DNA of 64,000 bases from contig FTLJ01000181.1 in NCBI GenBank assembly GCA_900155495.1, positions 62,001 through 126,000 on the forward strand. Direction: 5' to 3'. This stretch comes from Porogramme epimiltina (Eukaryota > Basidiomycota > Agaricomycetes > Polyporales > Polyporaceae). Position numbers and translations under genes: made by a program. The notes beneath the pieces are model-generated. The model saw only the letters and a program-made list of their open reading frames with translations, ran no database searches and was not told where the DNA came from. Shown piece by piece: positions 48,638-60,838 of this stretch (the stretch's first letter is position 1; every line of letters starts with the position of its first letter).

Positions 48638-50762
48638 ATGACAGTTTGCTCAACGTTCCCTGTCCTTTTACAGCGCGCTCCCAATCATCATGATACCCAA
48701 ACCTCCTCCTCCTCCCGCTTTCTCTTTTTGCGCCTTGCTACTCATAGGTGGCGCGAAGATGACGACGAAGCCTCCATATCCGACATAATTTCCGTTGCTG
48801 AAGACCTGGATCAAATGCCAGAGGATTTGGAGGTACCTGCAGGTCACCAGCTTGTAGCTCACGTGTACGAGGTACGGCGGACGCACTGTGTAACATGTCA
48901 ATGATCTTTCTGCATCTTGCGTATAGCTCGACAAGCGTGTACCAACCATCACTCGTAGGAACCATGAAGACTACAAGACGGCATACGCATGCATCGACAA
49001 CGCTTTCCTGAATGCACACGCTCTAGATCTTGATCCCCGCTACGGCTTAAAGGACGTGGAGAACCCGGGGGGCTTGATTGTTATACTCAGTGCGTCCATG
49101 AATCTCCCCACTACGCGACTATAGCTTACACCTTCCTCTCCAGAGCTCCGGAATACACGATCAGCGCTGAGTCCCGTCTTGGAATGGATCCAGTCCAACA
49201 CTCAAGTTCATACCCCTTCTCTTTCACCCCACAACTCAAGCGTCCTCTCAGGTCGTGAGGCCATCGCGTCCGCCGCTCGAATGCGCGACTCTCCCTCAGT
49301 CGGTGCACGGATATCCGCTCGAATTCGCACTCAGACATCTTCTCGTATCGATGCTGTCTACAACTATCGGCCTCTCTCGCTCAGCGCCTTGCCGATAGCC
49401 GTCTACAGCCCCGTGTTCGCCAAGTTCACGCGGTCCATGGCGGACAAGTCCATGTTCACGCACGAGGAGCTGGATGATGCGAACGCATTCGTCGAGCAGG
49501 CCGTCGCTTATTACCCCACGGAAACCGACCGAGTGCAGAATTCACGGGCGATGGCGAAGGCGGTCCACCCGAACATCCTCGCGCGGTCGGCTTTCACGCT
49601 CTCTGGAAAAACCCGTTGCACCCCTGACGGCGTCGTGGAATCGATGGACAAACTGAGCGACTTCGCGCCCGTGCTCGCGCTGTGTGCGGTGAAGAGCGAG
49701 ATTGGAGAGGGTTCGTCCGACCCTGCGGCTGAAGCAGAGTGTGCATATGTCACCATATACTCGTCCGAAGAGGTACACCGTCCGCGCACTCTTTGTGACT
49801 CACGTCGCTGATTATCGTACAACTAGGCAAAGTCTTTCCGAGAATTCAGCTGCTGCCCGACGATTCTTGTCGCCTACGCCGGCCCAAACATCCAGATCCT
49901 CGGGGCAGTCTTTGCGGACCAGATCATCGTCCAGCCTCTAACGGACTACATCTCCATCATACCTCGCCTTACTCAAGGCGATTCAGGCCACACCCCCGAG
50001 GCGGGCGCCATCCTGCGCGTCGCGCGGCTGTTCCGCGCCCTAAGAATATCCATCGAGGATCTTAGCGAGTACTACGAAGCCCTCATCGAACGGCTATGGA
50101 AGCCCCTCGACCGCTACTCTTTCCGTTCTGTCGGCCCCCCACGCCCCCGCATCATAAATCCAATATTACAACCCCCTACCCTGATCAGCCCGCACTTTGA
50201 CAAATTCTCATTCGGCGACAGCCAGACGGCCCGCCTGGCATACAAGGAGCGGCTGTCGAAGAAGTGGCCTGCCAAGGCCGTGTTCCGAGCGGAGGCCACG
50301 ATGGGCTCCGAGGTTGTCCAGGTCATCGTCAAATTTACGCACTCGTACAGCAAGGAAGCGCACTCGCTGCTCGCGGACGCGTCACTTGCGCCAGCGCTAC
50401 GGCACTGCGCGTACGAAGAGGACGTGGGGATGTGGGTGGTGGTGATGGACTACATCGAAGGCGGCGCGGACTGGACGGAGCTGTCCTCAGAGTGTGCAGA
50501 GTCGCTTCGCATGGCGGTGCAGACATTGCACGAGAAGAATATCGTGTTTGGGGACCTGCGGACTCCGAACGTGCTGGCTCTGAAGGACAGGATTATGGTG
50601 ATCGACTTCGACTGGGCGGGCCAAGTGGGGTCTGCACGTTACCCTTACGACATATGGTTGGGCGCAGGGATTGCCTGGCCAAAGGGAGTGAAGCGGGGAG
50701 GGTTGATCGAGAAGGAGCATGACTTGGAGCTGATGGAGAAAGTGATTGCAGGCGAGATCTAA
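48638..50762 (+). CDS. Crinkler-type protein kinase-like protein with nuclease-like middle region
   Basis: Four exons join in frame (breaks near 48870, 49090 and 49771); the start at 48638 is provisional. The C-terminus is a kinase-like fold: beta-3 lysine in VQVIVKF with a downstream KEAHSLL glutamate, hinge-like VVVMDYIEGG, catalytic loop VFGDLRTPNVL (histidine replaced by phenylalanine, aspartate and asparagine kept), and metal-binding DFDWAG followed by ARYP. This HGDLR...DFDWAG pattern is typical of kinase-like domains in fungal crinkler-type proteins. The middle region contains LALCAVKSEIGEGSSDP, which resembles the ALVEVKNEIG...DP block seen before such kinases and thought to be a nuclease-like fold; the E of ExK is Ala here. 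The stop is at 50760-50762. Its role is unknown; relatives are linked to conflict or effector biology by inference. Confidence 0.75.
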
Positions 50763-51038
50763 GGAGCTTTATCGGCAGTGTATGTATGCTTAAGCTTACT
50801 GCTTAATACATTAATTCCGTCTCTCGACTCGCCGAAGTGACCCATGGCCTCTACAAGCAGTCTCTTCCCCATGCGGTAAGCTGACCGCCGTCTTACAAGA
50901 ACAAGGTGTCCTGACGTACGTGCAGCCGTGAACTCGCAGATCTCCCAACGCCTGGCATTGTCTGCTCCAGTGTCTAGACACATATACTGGTAGCTATGCG
51001 GCCTGTGCCGGCTCATCCTGGGGGAACGAAAAGGTCTA

Positions 51039-52695
51039 CTAAGAGTCGTACCTCCTCAATTCAGGATGTTTCAGAAGCCTTTGCATCACCGACCGCTCAA
51101 GGTGCAATGATACGCACACGGCGTCGTCATACCATCTCCTCTTGTCCTGTGCCACACCATTGTCTCCGCCTCCCTCTTCCCCCGCCCTCGTCCCGGCCTC
51201 CATGATGTGGATGCACCCATCCATGCCAGGCATGACGGCATCGACGTACCGCGGCGGCGCGCCGCCCCCAAAGTCCATTCCGTACACGTCCAAGCCCTGC
51301 CACGACGTGACGATCGCGTGCCGCCGGCCGAGGAACGCGCGCCACGTCCGCTGCGGGTTCACCTCGTGCGCGTGCTCGTGCAGGAGCGCGCCGAGCGCCG
51401 CGGGCGTGTACCGCGCGACCGCGCTCCGGATCGCCGTCGCGCCTGCCGCGAGGCCCGCTCCCGGATCGCCGAGGGCGGCGCCGGCGAGCGAGGCGCGCGC
51501 GAGGGTTATGGGGGAGCCGAGGAAGGCGTCGGGGAGTGGGGGAGAGAGGCGCGCGCGCACGCCGAGGGTCACTGTCATGTGGAGCGGGGCTGCGTCGTGG
51601 TCGAGTCCTCGGGCGCGGGCGTTCAGGTGCCAGATGAAGGCGAGGAGGGCGTCGAAGCGCGAGACGCGTGGAGTTGAGGAGGGTTCGGAAGGTTGCGCGG
51701 CTTCCCATATACCCTGTACCTCGCTTGGAGAGAAGTACAGGAGGACATGGTCAACTGGCGCGGCGAGGTCCCATTCCTCCCATGGCATCTTGTCTCCAGG
51801 AGGACCGGGGTCAACATCTTTGAGTTCTGCAGGAACCTTGGTGGACGGCAGCATCGGCGAGGGGCAGCCATCTCCCGACGCCCACCAGTCGAACCGCATC
51901 GCAGGTAGAGCGCGCGCAGCCTCAAGAAGTGCAGAGTCCGCACGATCCACCTTGATGCTCCCAAACGCCGCGCGATCGAGGCGCGCAGGATCGAAGACCG
52001 GGCTCAACTCCGGGACGGGCTTCTTCGCTAGCGCAGCGCGGTGAACTGCCGCCCAGTCACGAGCGAACTGCACCATCGCCGTCGCGTCCGCGATGCAGTG
52101 CGCGATGCGGAGCGCCAGCCCCACGCCGCCGCACGCAAACACGGTGAGCTGTGCGGTGACGCACGGCCCGCTCGCGTTGCGGGGCGCAAGTGAGATGGGG
52201 CAGAGCCATGCGCTCGACGGGACCGTACTGGCGTCCCACGCGCCTGAAGCCACGCGCTCCGCGCTGGAAGGGACGAGGGAGGAGAGGGTGTGTGGGCAGC
52301 GCGCGACGATGAACTCTACGCCAGGGTCGTTCGGGGAGCCGAAGGTGAGTGCGATGCGCCCGTGGCGCTGCCCCTTCGACAGGTCGTAGGGGAGCCAGTG
52401 TAGCTGCCCGGCCCATTGGGGGTAGGCCTCGAGCGTCTTCTGAAGAGATTGCTTGAATGATTCGATAGTGAAGGCGCCAGCATTGGAGGGATTGTCGAAG
52501 TACCACACCGCGGCGGTGAGCGCAAAATTGACCACTGTGTTGTCGAGGACGGAGAGCGGGATGGTTCGTTGTGGATTTTGAATCGTGGGGTTAAGTCGCT
52601 CCCTCGAAAGACACTCCACAGTGACGTTTGCTGACAGACATTTCAGCCGATGGAACTGACCAGCAAAGTGGGTACTCACCTGGAGCGGCCATCAT
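51039..52695 (-). CDS. BAHD-like (HxxxD) acyltransferase
   Basis: A transferase-family enzyme that moves an acyl group from CoA to an alcohol or amine. The catalytic HCIAD motif (about His183, Asp187) and the structural DFGGG motif (about 458-462, usual DFGWG) are both present. The start is best placed at 52695: exon 1 (52695-52680) encodes MMAAP, a 49-base intron (52679-52631) ends in CTGTCAG, and exon 2 begins ANVTVECLSRERLNP. This gives 535 residues. An ORF reading starting at 52679 would begin with GTG inside the intron. Two possible exports are secondary-metabolite or trichothecene-type acylation; the substrate cannot be told. A broken copy of its 3' end lies at 45500-45783. Confidence 0.88.
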
Positions 52696-53145
52696 GGCAT
52701 AGATACTCAAGATAACCTATTGTTGTCCTGAGGGGTCCCTTCCGAGATATAAGTACTCATATTGTATGTGCCCCACGAGAGTCATCAGCGTATCTTCGGG
52801 CCCGCGCTCACATACTGGCCTGAGATTATCAGTGACTCAGCTTGGTCATAATCTGGTATGAAGTTGCTTACATCTACTCCTCCTTCCAGTGCTTTAGACG
52901 CTTCTTACTCCCGGTTCATTTCGGAGGGCAAGTGCATCCGATCAAAGGTGGTGGTAGGATTTTCATCGTCGTAGCCTTTGATTCTTTCCGTTCCAGCTTC
53001 ACTGCCCCACGTGGCGGCCCACTCACGTGCAACCCTTCCACATGACGCGCCGTATCCCAGACGCTGATGTATTCCACACAACAGCCGCAGCTACGTCCAC
53101 CACGTTATCCTACACAAACCCAAACAGATACAGCAAAGTCATACA
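52696..53145. other. Intergenic region, no supported gene
   Basis: This lies upstream of the acyltransferase and downstream of the MYND-finger gene, both on the minus strand. A TATAAG-like stretch near 52748-52753 reads on the plus strand. No ORF with motifs was seen. Confidence 0.45.
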
Positions 53146-54646
53146 TCACCATTTCGTGTCCGTCGTCGGCGCGCGGTCCAAGCACACGCTCAGCTCCCAA
53201 TCGCCCGTGCGCTTCGCCCAGCGATACATCTTCAACCCCCCATGTCCCCCCCGCGGGCCGCACATCTCCCTATAAAACTCCCCAAACAGCGCGCGGTCGT
53301 CCTGGCGGTGGAAGAAGAACTGGAACGTCCGCTTGCGGTCGTACAGCATCATCTGCCCCGGCTCCGCGCCCCCGCCCCCGCCCATCCCGGCCTGGAACTT
53401 GACGAGGAAGAGCCGTTCGCCCGCAGCGTTCGGCGGCGCGCGCTGGCCTGGGCCCCCGCCCACCGCGAAACGGCCGTTGTGGCGGTTGATCCCGGACATG
53501 TGCATGCCGCGCCCGGCGCCGCCGGGGAGGGGCGAGTCGCTCACGCGGATCGCGCACCAGCGCGCGCCCTGCAGCGCGCGGCAGTTGGCGCGGTGGTTCG
53601 GCCAGTCGGAGCGTTGGCACTCTAGCGTCGTAGAAATGGAAAGGGTGAGCGGCGTGGCGGGGACGCATGCGCGAGGGAGGCGGCTCACCTGGTGTGCAGT
53701 ACGCTATGGACTGGCACTGGGAGCAGCGCTTGGCTGAGGGCCGCCCGCAGACTGCGCACCCCATGTCGCTGTTGAGCTTCCCGATAGCGTCGTAGTCTAG
53801 TGGACCGACGGGGAGGAGCACGGACGCCTTGAACTTCTCCTCGCCCGCATAGCGGTGCACAGCGAAGTCCGAAGGGAGGAGCCCCGCGTTGAGTTTCAGG
53901 AGCTTGAGGAGGAGCCTCTGCTCGATCGAGGACGCCCGCGTGCGGAACATTTGCTTCTCTCCGGCAGGGGTGTCCAGTTCGGGCGGGTTCGCGACGGCCC
54001 GGGCCGTGACCCATTCGACACCTTCCAACGTGCCATCCCCCTTGAACGCACGATAGAGAACGATGAACGCCGGAGTGCGCGCATCCACTTTGCGGATCGA
54101 CACCACCTACGAGACGGCGACCATAGATCAGATAAACGGCAGCTACCTTGCGAGGAAGGCACGACGCACCCGAACGCCCACGAACTGGTGCTCCTCATTA
54201 TCGAAGACGCACCAGCGCCCGCCGCGGTCCAGGATGCGCGCAAAGTCCATGAGCGTGCCGCGCAGGTCCGTGAACGGGTTCAGGTAGAGCTTCGACGCCG
54301 CGACGGGGTCGCCCTGGCGCGCCTCGAACTGCAGCTGCGCCTCGTGCAAGTTGCCCCGCTGGATCGCCGTGAACAGGTCGTCGGGCCCACCGTCCGGTTT
54401 CTCCTTGCTCGAGCCAGCGGCGGCGGAGGGTGGTAGGGTCTGGGGCCATTCGGGCAACGCTTGCAGGTCGAGCGTGGGTGAGAGACTGTCCTTGTACTGC
54501 GCGGCGTTGAGCGCGTCTCGCAGGCGTTTGTCCAGGACGTCATCGAGAAGGCGCGTGTTCTCGGGAATATCGATGTTCAATCCACGCAACACCTGCAGAG
54601 TTTCCTGTCTTGTCAAGGCGTCCATAGCAGAGGGGATGCGGGACAT
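53146..54646 (-). CDS. MYND zinc-finger protein
   Basis: Starts at the ATG at 54646 (MSRIPSAMDALTRQETLQVL). The first exon has a helical region with an ankyrin-like stretch (DDLFTAIQRGNLHEAQLQFE). The second exon ends with the first half of a MYND finger, CAVCGRPSAKRCSQC followed by AYC. The third exon supplies the rest, ECQRSDWPNHRANC, so the Cys/His ligands of two zinc ions are complete across the intron near 53635-53690. The C-terminal part, with an FQFFFHRQDDRALFGEFYREM segment, ends at 53146. MYND fingers bind proline-rich partners in regulatory complexes; the partner here is unknown. It is a common fungal gene type, about 450-460 residues. Confidence 0.87.
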
Positions 54647-54784
54647 GATAGATTGAAAGGTAGGGACGCCATGATGATAATCGAGAACAAAGGGAGGACG
54701 AGGCGAGGTCGCGTAGACGTTTCAGCCGACATATAAATCCCACAAAGCACAGCATACATTGCAGCCATCAACAGCACACATATC

Positions 54785-54866
54785 GGCCGGCTGGCCTAAT
54801 GGTTAAGGCGTCAGTTTCCGGTTAGGAATCAGCTGAAGATTCTGGGTTCGACTCCCAGGTTGGTCG
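54785..54866 (+). tRNA. tRNA-Arg (anticodon CCG) with a 9-base intron
   Basis: The cloverleaf can be folded by hand. The acceptor stem is GGCCGGC (54785-54791) with GTTGGTC (54859-54865) and discriminator G. The D stem is GCCT/AGGC. The anticodon stem is TCAGT/GCTGA. The anticodon CCG lies at 54818-54820. A 9-base intron TTAGGAATC (54822-54830) follows position 37. The T arm is CTGGG-TTCGACT-CCCAG. A TTTT terminator follows within about 8 bases. The acceptor stem includes G-T pairs. Confidence 0.85.
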
Positions 54867-56264
54867 CTTCTTTTGCTTCGAGGAATTAGGATCAGAGGGC
54901 TGCGGCCCCGAAGCATCCTTCTTTTTCCTTTCATGATGTTGTTCTCTGTGCTATTGTCTCTAAAAGGTCGTAAGTGCATCCATAGCATCCGCTGGGTTCA
55001 GCGCTCATCATGAGAAACATTTCAACCTATACCACGTCATGGTAAGCAGGGCAGACATTTGAACCCGCGAACCACCAGCGCAGTCGGCACAGCGGCAGCC
55101 AAGGCTTCCGCGAAGCCCGGCATTCGCTATCACCGAGCACCTACTGAATGATGACCTACACGAGTCAGACGATAAACCTGCGCCATCTGCACGCCAAGGA
55201 TGAGGTGAGGTGAAGTCATTTCGGCATTGCGAAACCTGTTCGGCTGGACAACGCACTGAACCTGCAGTGACCCGAGTATAGAAGGTAGTGGATACGACGA
55301 CAGGGCGTGGATGTTGGGAGAGAGGCCATCCGCCTCGAGGCCTCCCGATCTCGCGAGACGTCAATGGAAAGTAGGTGTTCGATTCGGGTGCAGCACCGCA
55401 CGCACCGGGCACGAGGCCACTGGGGCGCATATAAAATGAAATCAAGGCTTCCAAGCCCCCGCCAGACCAGACATCTCCGTCAGCACACTGTACCACAGAG
55501 TTTGAGATCCTTTATAGCGGTGTTCCTTTGAATAGATAAGAGCGCGCACTGCAGCCCTGCAGAACCACCGCATGCATAGCCCGAGAATCGGCAGACGGGC
55601 GCTCCGGGCGGAAGCTGAGTGCAACAGAGGGGCGAGCCCCGAGGGGTACCTGCCCCACGACTACGAGTACTCGGAGGGCGGCCGAATTCCTGTGTCGGAA
55701 AGACGTGCAAGGCAGCCCCTGTGCGGTGTAAGTATGCCACCATTGCTCCCCTAGACCCGATCACAGAGACGGATTTGTCTACCCGAACGCGTCCGACGCT
55801 ATTAGGGCGGGTCTTAGAAAGGAACGAGCCGGTGGCATCGTAATGATCGCACGTTGCTCGACGTCCATTTCTTCAGATGCGCCCCGGCGGCGTGGTGGTT
55901 GACAGATACACGCCCGCACAGCGTGGTGACGATGTACGACTCCCGCGAAAATAGATGCAACGTCGTGAACTCTAGAAATGCACTTCTTGCGGCGGCACGC
56001 ACGGGGGCCACGGACCGAGGGTTGTGGACTCCCCGGCCGCAGACATCGAAGAGTCAGGCAAGAACGCTTGAAGCGCGCCAGAAGAGAGGGCGGCGGTGCA
56101 GCGCCCCGCGTCGAGGTCACAGCCCCGTACAGGGCAGCGCGTCGGCGGCGACATTAGTCGACGCCAATGACGCACCGGGAATCGCGCGCGAGGGGCGTCG
56201 GAAGCGGAGCTGGTACAAGGTGTGTGCATTATACGCAGCGGGCGGCGTGGCGGGCGGAGAGGGG
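54867..56264. other. Intergenic region, no supported gene
   Basis: Between the tRNA and the CaMK promoter. Several short ORFs overlap on both strands without motifs. No second tRNA or other RNA was recognised. Confidence 0.45.
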
Positions 56265-56271
56265 TATATAA
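56265..56271 (+). promoter_or_regulatory. TATA box for the CaMK transcript
   Basis: TATATAA in a GGGGTATATAAGC context. It is nearly 800 bases upstream of the kinase ATG at 57061, so the transcript should have a long 5' leader that includes the ORF at 56487. Confidence 0.5.
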
Positions 56272-56486
56272 GCGGGCTCGCGGGCGTGCGCGGGGACCTC
56301 CACAACACCCAACACCGCCCACCCCCGCCGTCTCCGGCCGTCTTGTGTTCCGCTTCCGCCGTCTCCACGTCCTCGAGCGCGCGCACCGACCCCTGAACGT
56401 CGAAAGTCCAACCACCACGTGCGTCCGCCCGCCACACCACACACCACACGCCGACATCACACACGCACCGTTCTCCTATCGCCGAC

Positions 56487-57060
56487 ATGGGCGCGCAGGC
56501 AAGTCGACCGCTGCGCAACAAGGAGTCTTCGAAGCGGCTTGGCCGGGAGGGCAGCGGGGAGGGCAACGGGCATCAGGGAGGGAGGCAGGGGGGGCCGGCG
56601 GGGGTGGCTGGGAGCCCGGCAGGAACAGCGTGGACAGCCCCGTCGTCGTCACTGGCGTCGTCGGGGCCGGCGAGCGAGGGGGCGCAGCAGGTGCAGGCCG
56701 CGCAACACAGCCGGGTGCAGCAGCCCCAGAGCCAGAGCCAGAGCCAGAGCCCGAGCCCTCGGCAGCCGCCCCCGCCACAACAGCAACAGCAGCCGGCGTC
56801 CCGGGCTCCCCCGCCGGACGCGCGCGCGCTCGCCGGGGCCGGGCATGGACTCGGAGGACGCCCCGGATTGGGCGGCCGCGGCGGAGATGGGGATCTGGCG
56901 GTGAGTACTTGATCAGACTGCTATGAGAGCCTAATTATAAGTACTAACAGCCACAACCCCGCCCTCCCCTCCCCCGTCTCTCTTCCCGCCATCCGCCCAT
57001 CGCCCTCATTGACCCCTGCGCCATCTCCATCACCCCGCACAGCGCACAGACAGCGACGCC
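56487..57060 (+). other. Long upstream ORF / leader exon of the CaMK gene
   Basis: An ORF begins MGAQASRPLRNKESSKRLGR, which fits an N-myristoylation signal (MGxxxS), and continues as low-complexity Gly, Ser, Pro and Gln sequence. It runs to the exon end at 56900, with a good GT donor at 56901 and a TACTAACAG branch/acceptor at 56942-56950. After splicing, its frame passes the kinase ATG at 57061 in another phase. It may be an upstream ORF that limits translation, or part of an alternative product. A coding role is not proven. Confidence 0.4.
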
Positions 57061-59090
57061 ATGGCCCCCGCGACCGTCCCCTGCCAGGTGAGATCGCCCC
57101 CGGGTGATCGTCGTCGCGCCCCCCGCTGATATCGTTCTGCGCGCGGTGCCCAGTATCGTACCGGCAAGACCCTCGGGAGCGGCACTTATGCCATCGTGAA
57201 GGAGGCCGTACACATCAAGACTGGCAAGTACTACGCTTGCAAGGTCATCAACAAGAAACTTATGGAGGGGCGCGAGTACATGGTGCGTCTTCGCCTCTCA
57301 GCCACCAGCCGACCCTCCACCTCCCCATCTCAAGATCCTTCGATCGCCCCACTTTCTGCGCGAAATCTCGAGCGCGACATCTGATGCGCGCTTCGCGTCC
57401 CTTTTCCTAGGTCAGGAATGAGATTGCCGTCCTGAAGAAGGTGTCCAAGGGCCACCGCAACATCGTCACTCTCCACGACTATTTCGAGGTGTGTTGCCGT
57501 GTTATCTTGATCGCGCCCTCCGCGCGCTCACTGGGCGTCCTCTCCAGACCGCACACAACCTCTACCTCTGCTTCGACCTCTGCACGGGCGGCGAGCTCTT
57601 CGATCGCATATGCGCCAAGGGCAACTACTACGAGGAGTACGTCTTTGTTTTCCTTTCGCGTCTTCGCGTCCCCCAAACCCCGCAACCTAACGACTGCGGA
57701 TCTCAGGGACGCGGCTGCGCTCGTCCGCACGATCATGGGCGCGGTGAAGTACATCCACGAGTGCGGCATCGTCCACCGAGGTGCGTCCCCGCCCCGCGCG
57801 CCGATCCTTTTCCACGCTCACCTCCGCCCCCGCCCCCGTCCCCGCCCCGCGCGTATCTCCAGATCTCAAGCCGGAGAACCTGCTCTTCCGCACGAAGGAC
57901 GAGGACGCGGACATTATGATTGCGGACTTTGGCCTCAGCCGCGTGATGGACGACGAGAAGTTCCACCTGCTCACGGAGATTTGCGGCACGCCCGGGGTGC
58001 GTTCCCCTGTGATTACCGCCTCATTACTCTGTGTGCTGACACGATTCTTGCAGTACATGGCCCCGGAGATCTTCAAGAAAAGTGCGTAGGCGTCTCGGGG
58101 TGGGGTTCTCGCGCGCATGTTCTAACGCTATACTGGATCTAGCCGGCCACGGTAAGCCCGTGGACGTCTGGGCGATGGGTGTCATCACCTACTTCCTGCT
58201 CTGTGGTACGTTCATTCGACTGCGCACTACTTCCTTCGGCCTAATATCACCATGAAGGTTACACGCCCTTCGACCGCGACACGCAACAGCAGGAGATGGA
58301 GGCTATCATCGCCGGAGACTACCGCTTCGAGCCCGGTACGCACCCCACCACGCCCCCTTGCCGCCCTGACGTCCCCTCTAACCACCCTCCCCCCACCCCC
58401 GCAGAGGAGTACTGGGCGAACGTCTCCGACACCGCGAAGGACTTCGTCCGGGAGTGCCTCACGATCGACCCGACGTCGCGGCCGACGGCGGCCGAGGCGC
58501 TCAAGCACAAGTGGCTCGCGTCGGAGGAGCCGCACTTCGTGCCCGACCCCGAGAGCCCGAGCGGGCGGCCGACGAACCTGCTCCCGAACATCCGCAAGGC
58601 GTTCGACGCGAAGAAGACGTGTACGTGATGCATGCTCCGTGTCCTCCGTGTCGTTGTTTGTCGGGCTTTTCGGGCTTACGCGCGCGCTTCCCTCTCCCCC
58701 TCGCAGTCCGCAAGGCCGTGTTCTCGATGATCGCGACGAAGCGCATGTCGATGCTCGCTGGGTCGTCGCCCACCGCGCAGACGTTCAGCCAGAACATTCA
58801 GCAGTTCAAGGAGGAGTCGGAGAAGGAGCACATGGACGGGGTACGTTCTATCGTTCTTCAATCCTCCCCTTGCTGTCATGCACCCCTCTTCCCCTTCGTC
58901 GTTTGCCCTCCCTCAAACGCCTTCCCTTTCTTCCCCTTCCCCCCCTACCCTTCGTCTTCCGCCATTTCCTAACGTCGTCGTACAGGACCTCAGCGTCATG
59001 CACTACGACGGGCACTCAGAAGACTCAGGCGACGACTCCAAGGGCCAGGACACGCCACTCGTCAAGGCGATGGACAAGCTCGCCGTATGA
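57061..59090 (+). CDS. Ca2+/calmodulin-dependent protein kinase (CaMK I type)
   Basis: A serine/threonine kinase responding to calcium through calmodulin. Start MAPATVPCQ at 57061. The glycine loop GSGTYAIV, the VAIK-type lysine in [11 protein letters not shown], the HRD-type loop HECGIVHRD split by an intron before LKPENLL, the DFG in [10 protein letters not shown], the APE in YMAPEIFKK and [13 protein letters not shown] follow in order over many short exons. The kinase domain ends near [10 protein letters not shown] basic/hydrophobic segment ([19 protein letters not shown]) lies after it, at the place of an autoinhibitory/calmodulin-binding helix. The tail is acidic and ends MDKLAV, stop at 59088-59090. 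About 400 residues, as in other basidiomycete CaMKs. It is well conserved in this kind of fungus. Confidence 0.92.
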
Positions 59091-60838
59091 ACGCTCCATC
59101 CCACACAAATACAGCCCGCCGAGGCGGTGACCGGCGACAAAGCGGGAGCCGGGCGAGGTGGGCGGGGTGGGTAGGACGGCTGTGTGGCCCGCGCACACGG
59201 GGTTCGGACTATGCTGGACTCTGGTCGGTGAAGGGCAGGAAGCTCGAGCATTTGTTGTGTACATCTAGCGTGCGTCTCCGCTGCATCTGTATGATCACGG
59301 CTACTAGTTTCAGACTCTCAGTAATTGCTATCGAGGCCTCGTGCTATATACTTTGGATTCTTCATGATGCTCGTGTGCGGCGTGCGTGCAATCGGCGGAC
59401 GGTACGGATCACCGAGCAGAAGAAGTCGGCGCCTGAATGTGATGGGCAGCAGCCAGTCATGTTCTGCCTCAGTCCAACTCCTGGGATATCATCTACTACG
59501 CCAGGTTCGCGATGAGGCTGCGTGGAAGCTGTTGTCGGCATTTTTCAACAGCTTCAAGGGGCGGCTTCTCCGCGACGGCCTTCAAGCTGGATCTTTCGTG
59601 AGTGTTTCCCCGAAGGTGTTTCTCATTCTTAACGTAGCATGATATGGAATTGCAGGGACGTGGATAACTATCGCGTGATTCAGGGAACGGTGAGCGACTC
59701 CGTAACCATACACCTTTAGCCACGCTCACGCACCACGCTAGTCCTAACCTCATCCGACCACATTGTTGCGTTCGCGGAATCGATCGAGCTGCTGTCGGCG
59801 TTCGCAACAACCACTCATATGACAATGTCATTTTCTGCCTCAGCCGAGGGGTTTGCCTTTACCTCCCGGTTGTGAACATTTCGCCGGAGGCCCTAGAAGG
59901 CATGTGTCGAATTCCCTCTGCGGATTTTTCATCATCTTCGTATCTATCACCCACAGCCTGTAGCAAACCATCAAGAGATCATCTGGTATGTAGAGCTGTC
60001 CTCGCTGCACCGTGACTCTCCTGGTGTATAGTGTGTCTCAATCAAGCTCGGTACTTGCTGTAACCGGGCTTGGGGCCCGGGTGCTTTCCGGTGCGTACCG
60101 GCGGCGGCGGCGAGGTGCTACGCTCCATGCGTCTTATCTCTCGTTCACACAGATTGGTTTTCATCCTTTCTAGTCTCCCTCCGCACTCCAAAAATTCTTG
60201 GATATTAGGCCCTCTGGACTGTACTGCAGTGGTTGCACAGTAAAATATCGGCCGCATTGCTAGCTTCAAGGGAGTTCTTCTGTTGTTACCTGACGGCCCG
60301 GAACTCTAACTCAATGCCAACACGAGCTACATATCAATTGATGTGATACGAACTACAGTGAGGATGGATGGTTCCATTTCCGTTGTGAGATCCCACACTG
60401 ACTCCGTACATGTGGAAGTAAAACCTACAAAACAGACCACGCCGAGACACACAGTGCGTTCTCCTCCGGTAGGATTTATTAGACGATGATAGCTTGACGG
60501 GTTTCTGATCTTCTTGTGCGGTACGAGTAATTTTGAAGCCTTCTTATTTTTGGCTAACCAACCAATACGAGTCTTCGTCCGAACCCGTCATCACTGGGAG
60601 ATAGAAGAACATTACATCTGCCTAGGTATGGAGACGGTCTTGTCTCGCTGGCTTTGAGCCTTGTGGTGTATTTGATCATATTACCCAAGAGTCGGTGTGC
60701 TGCTAGACACATGGTGTGACTTCCCACGGCATCTTGATACGAATCCAGAGGTAAGCTTTATAAACGCCTCGAATGCCAGACCTTCCATGGCAATCACGCC
60801 ACGCTCTCATACTCCCCCTCTAGCTTTGGCCAGTGAAA
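59091..60838. other. Intergenic region, no supported gene
   Basis: 3' flank of CaMK and upstream region of DUF6533 copy F. The ORFs present are short and unrecognised. A GGCGGCGGCGGCG stretch near 60102 is simple sequence. Confidence 0.45.

Noticed and set aside
52596..52679. Acyltransferase start at 52679
   Set aside because: The codon there is GTG inside a 49-base intron (52631-52679). The ATG at 52695 plus splicing gives a better N-terminus.
55025..55110. Possible second tRNA on the minus strand (GGTTCAAAT-like block)
   Set aside because: Only a T-loop-like sequence is present; no matching acceptor or anticodon stem could be built.
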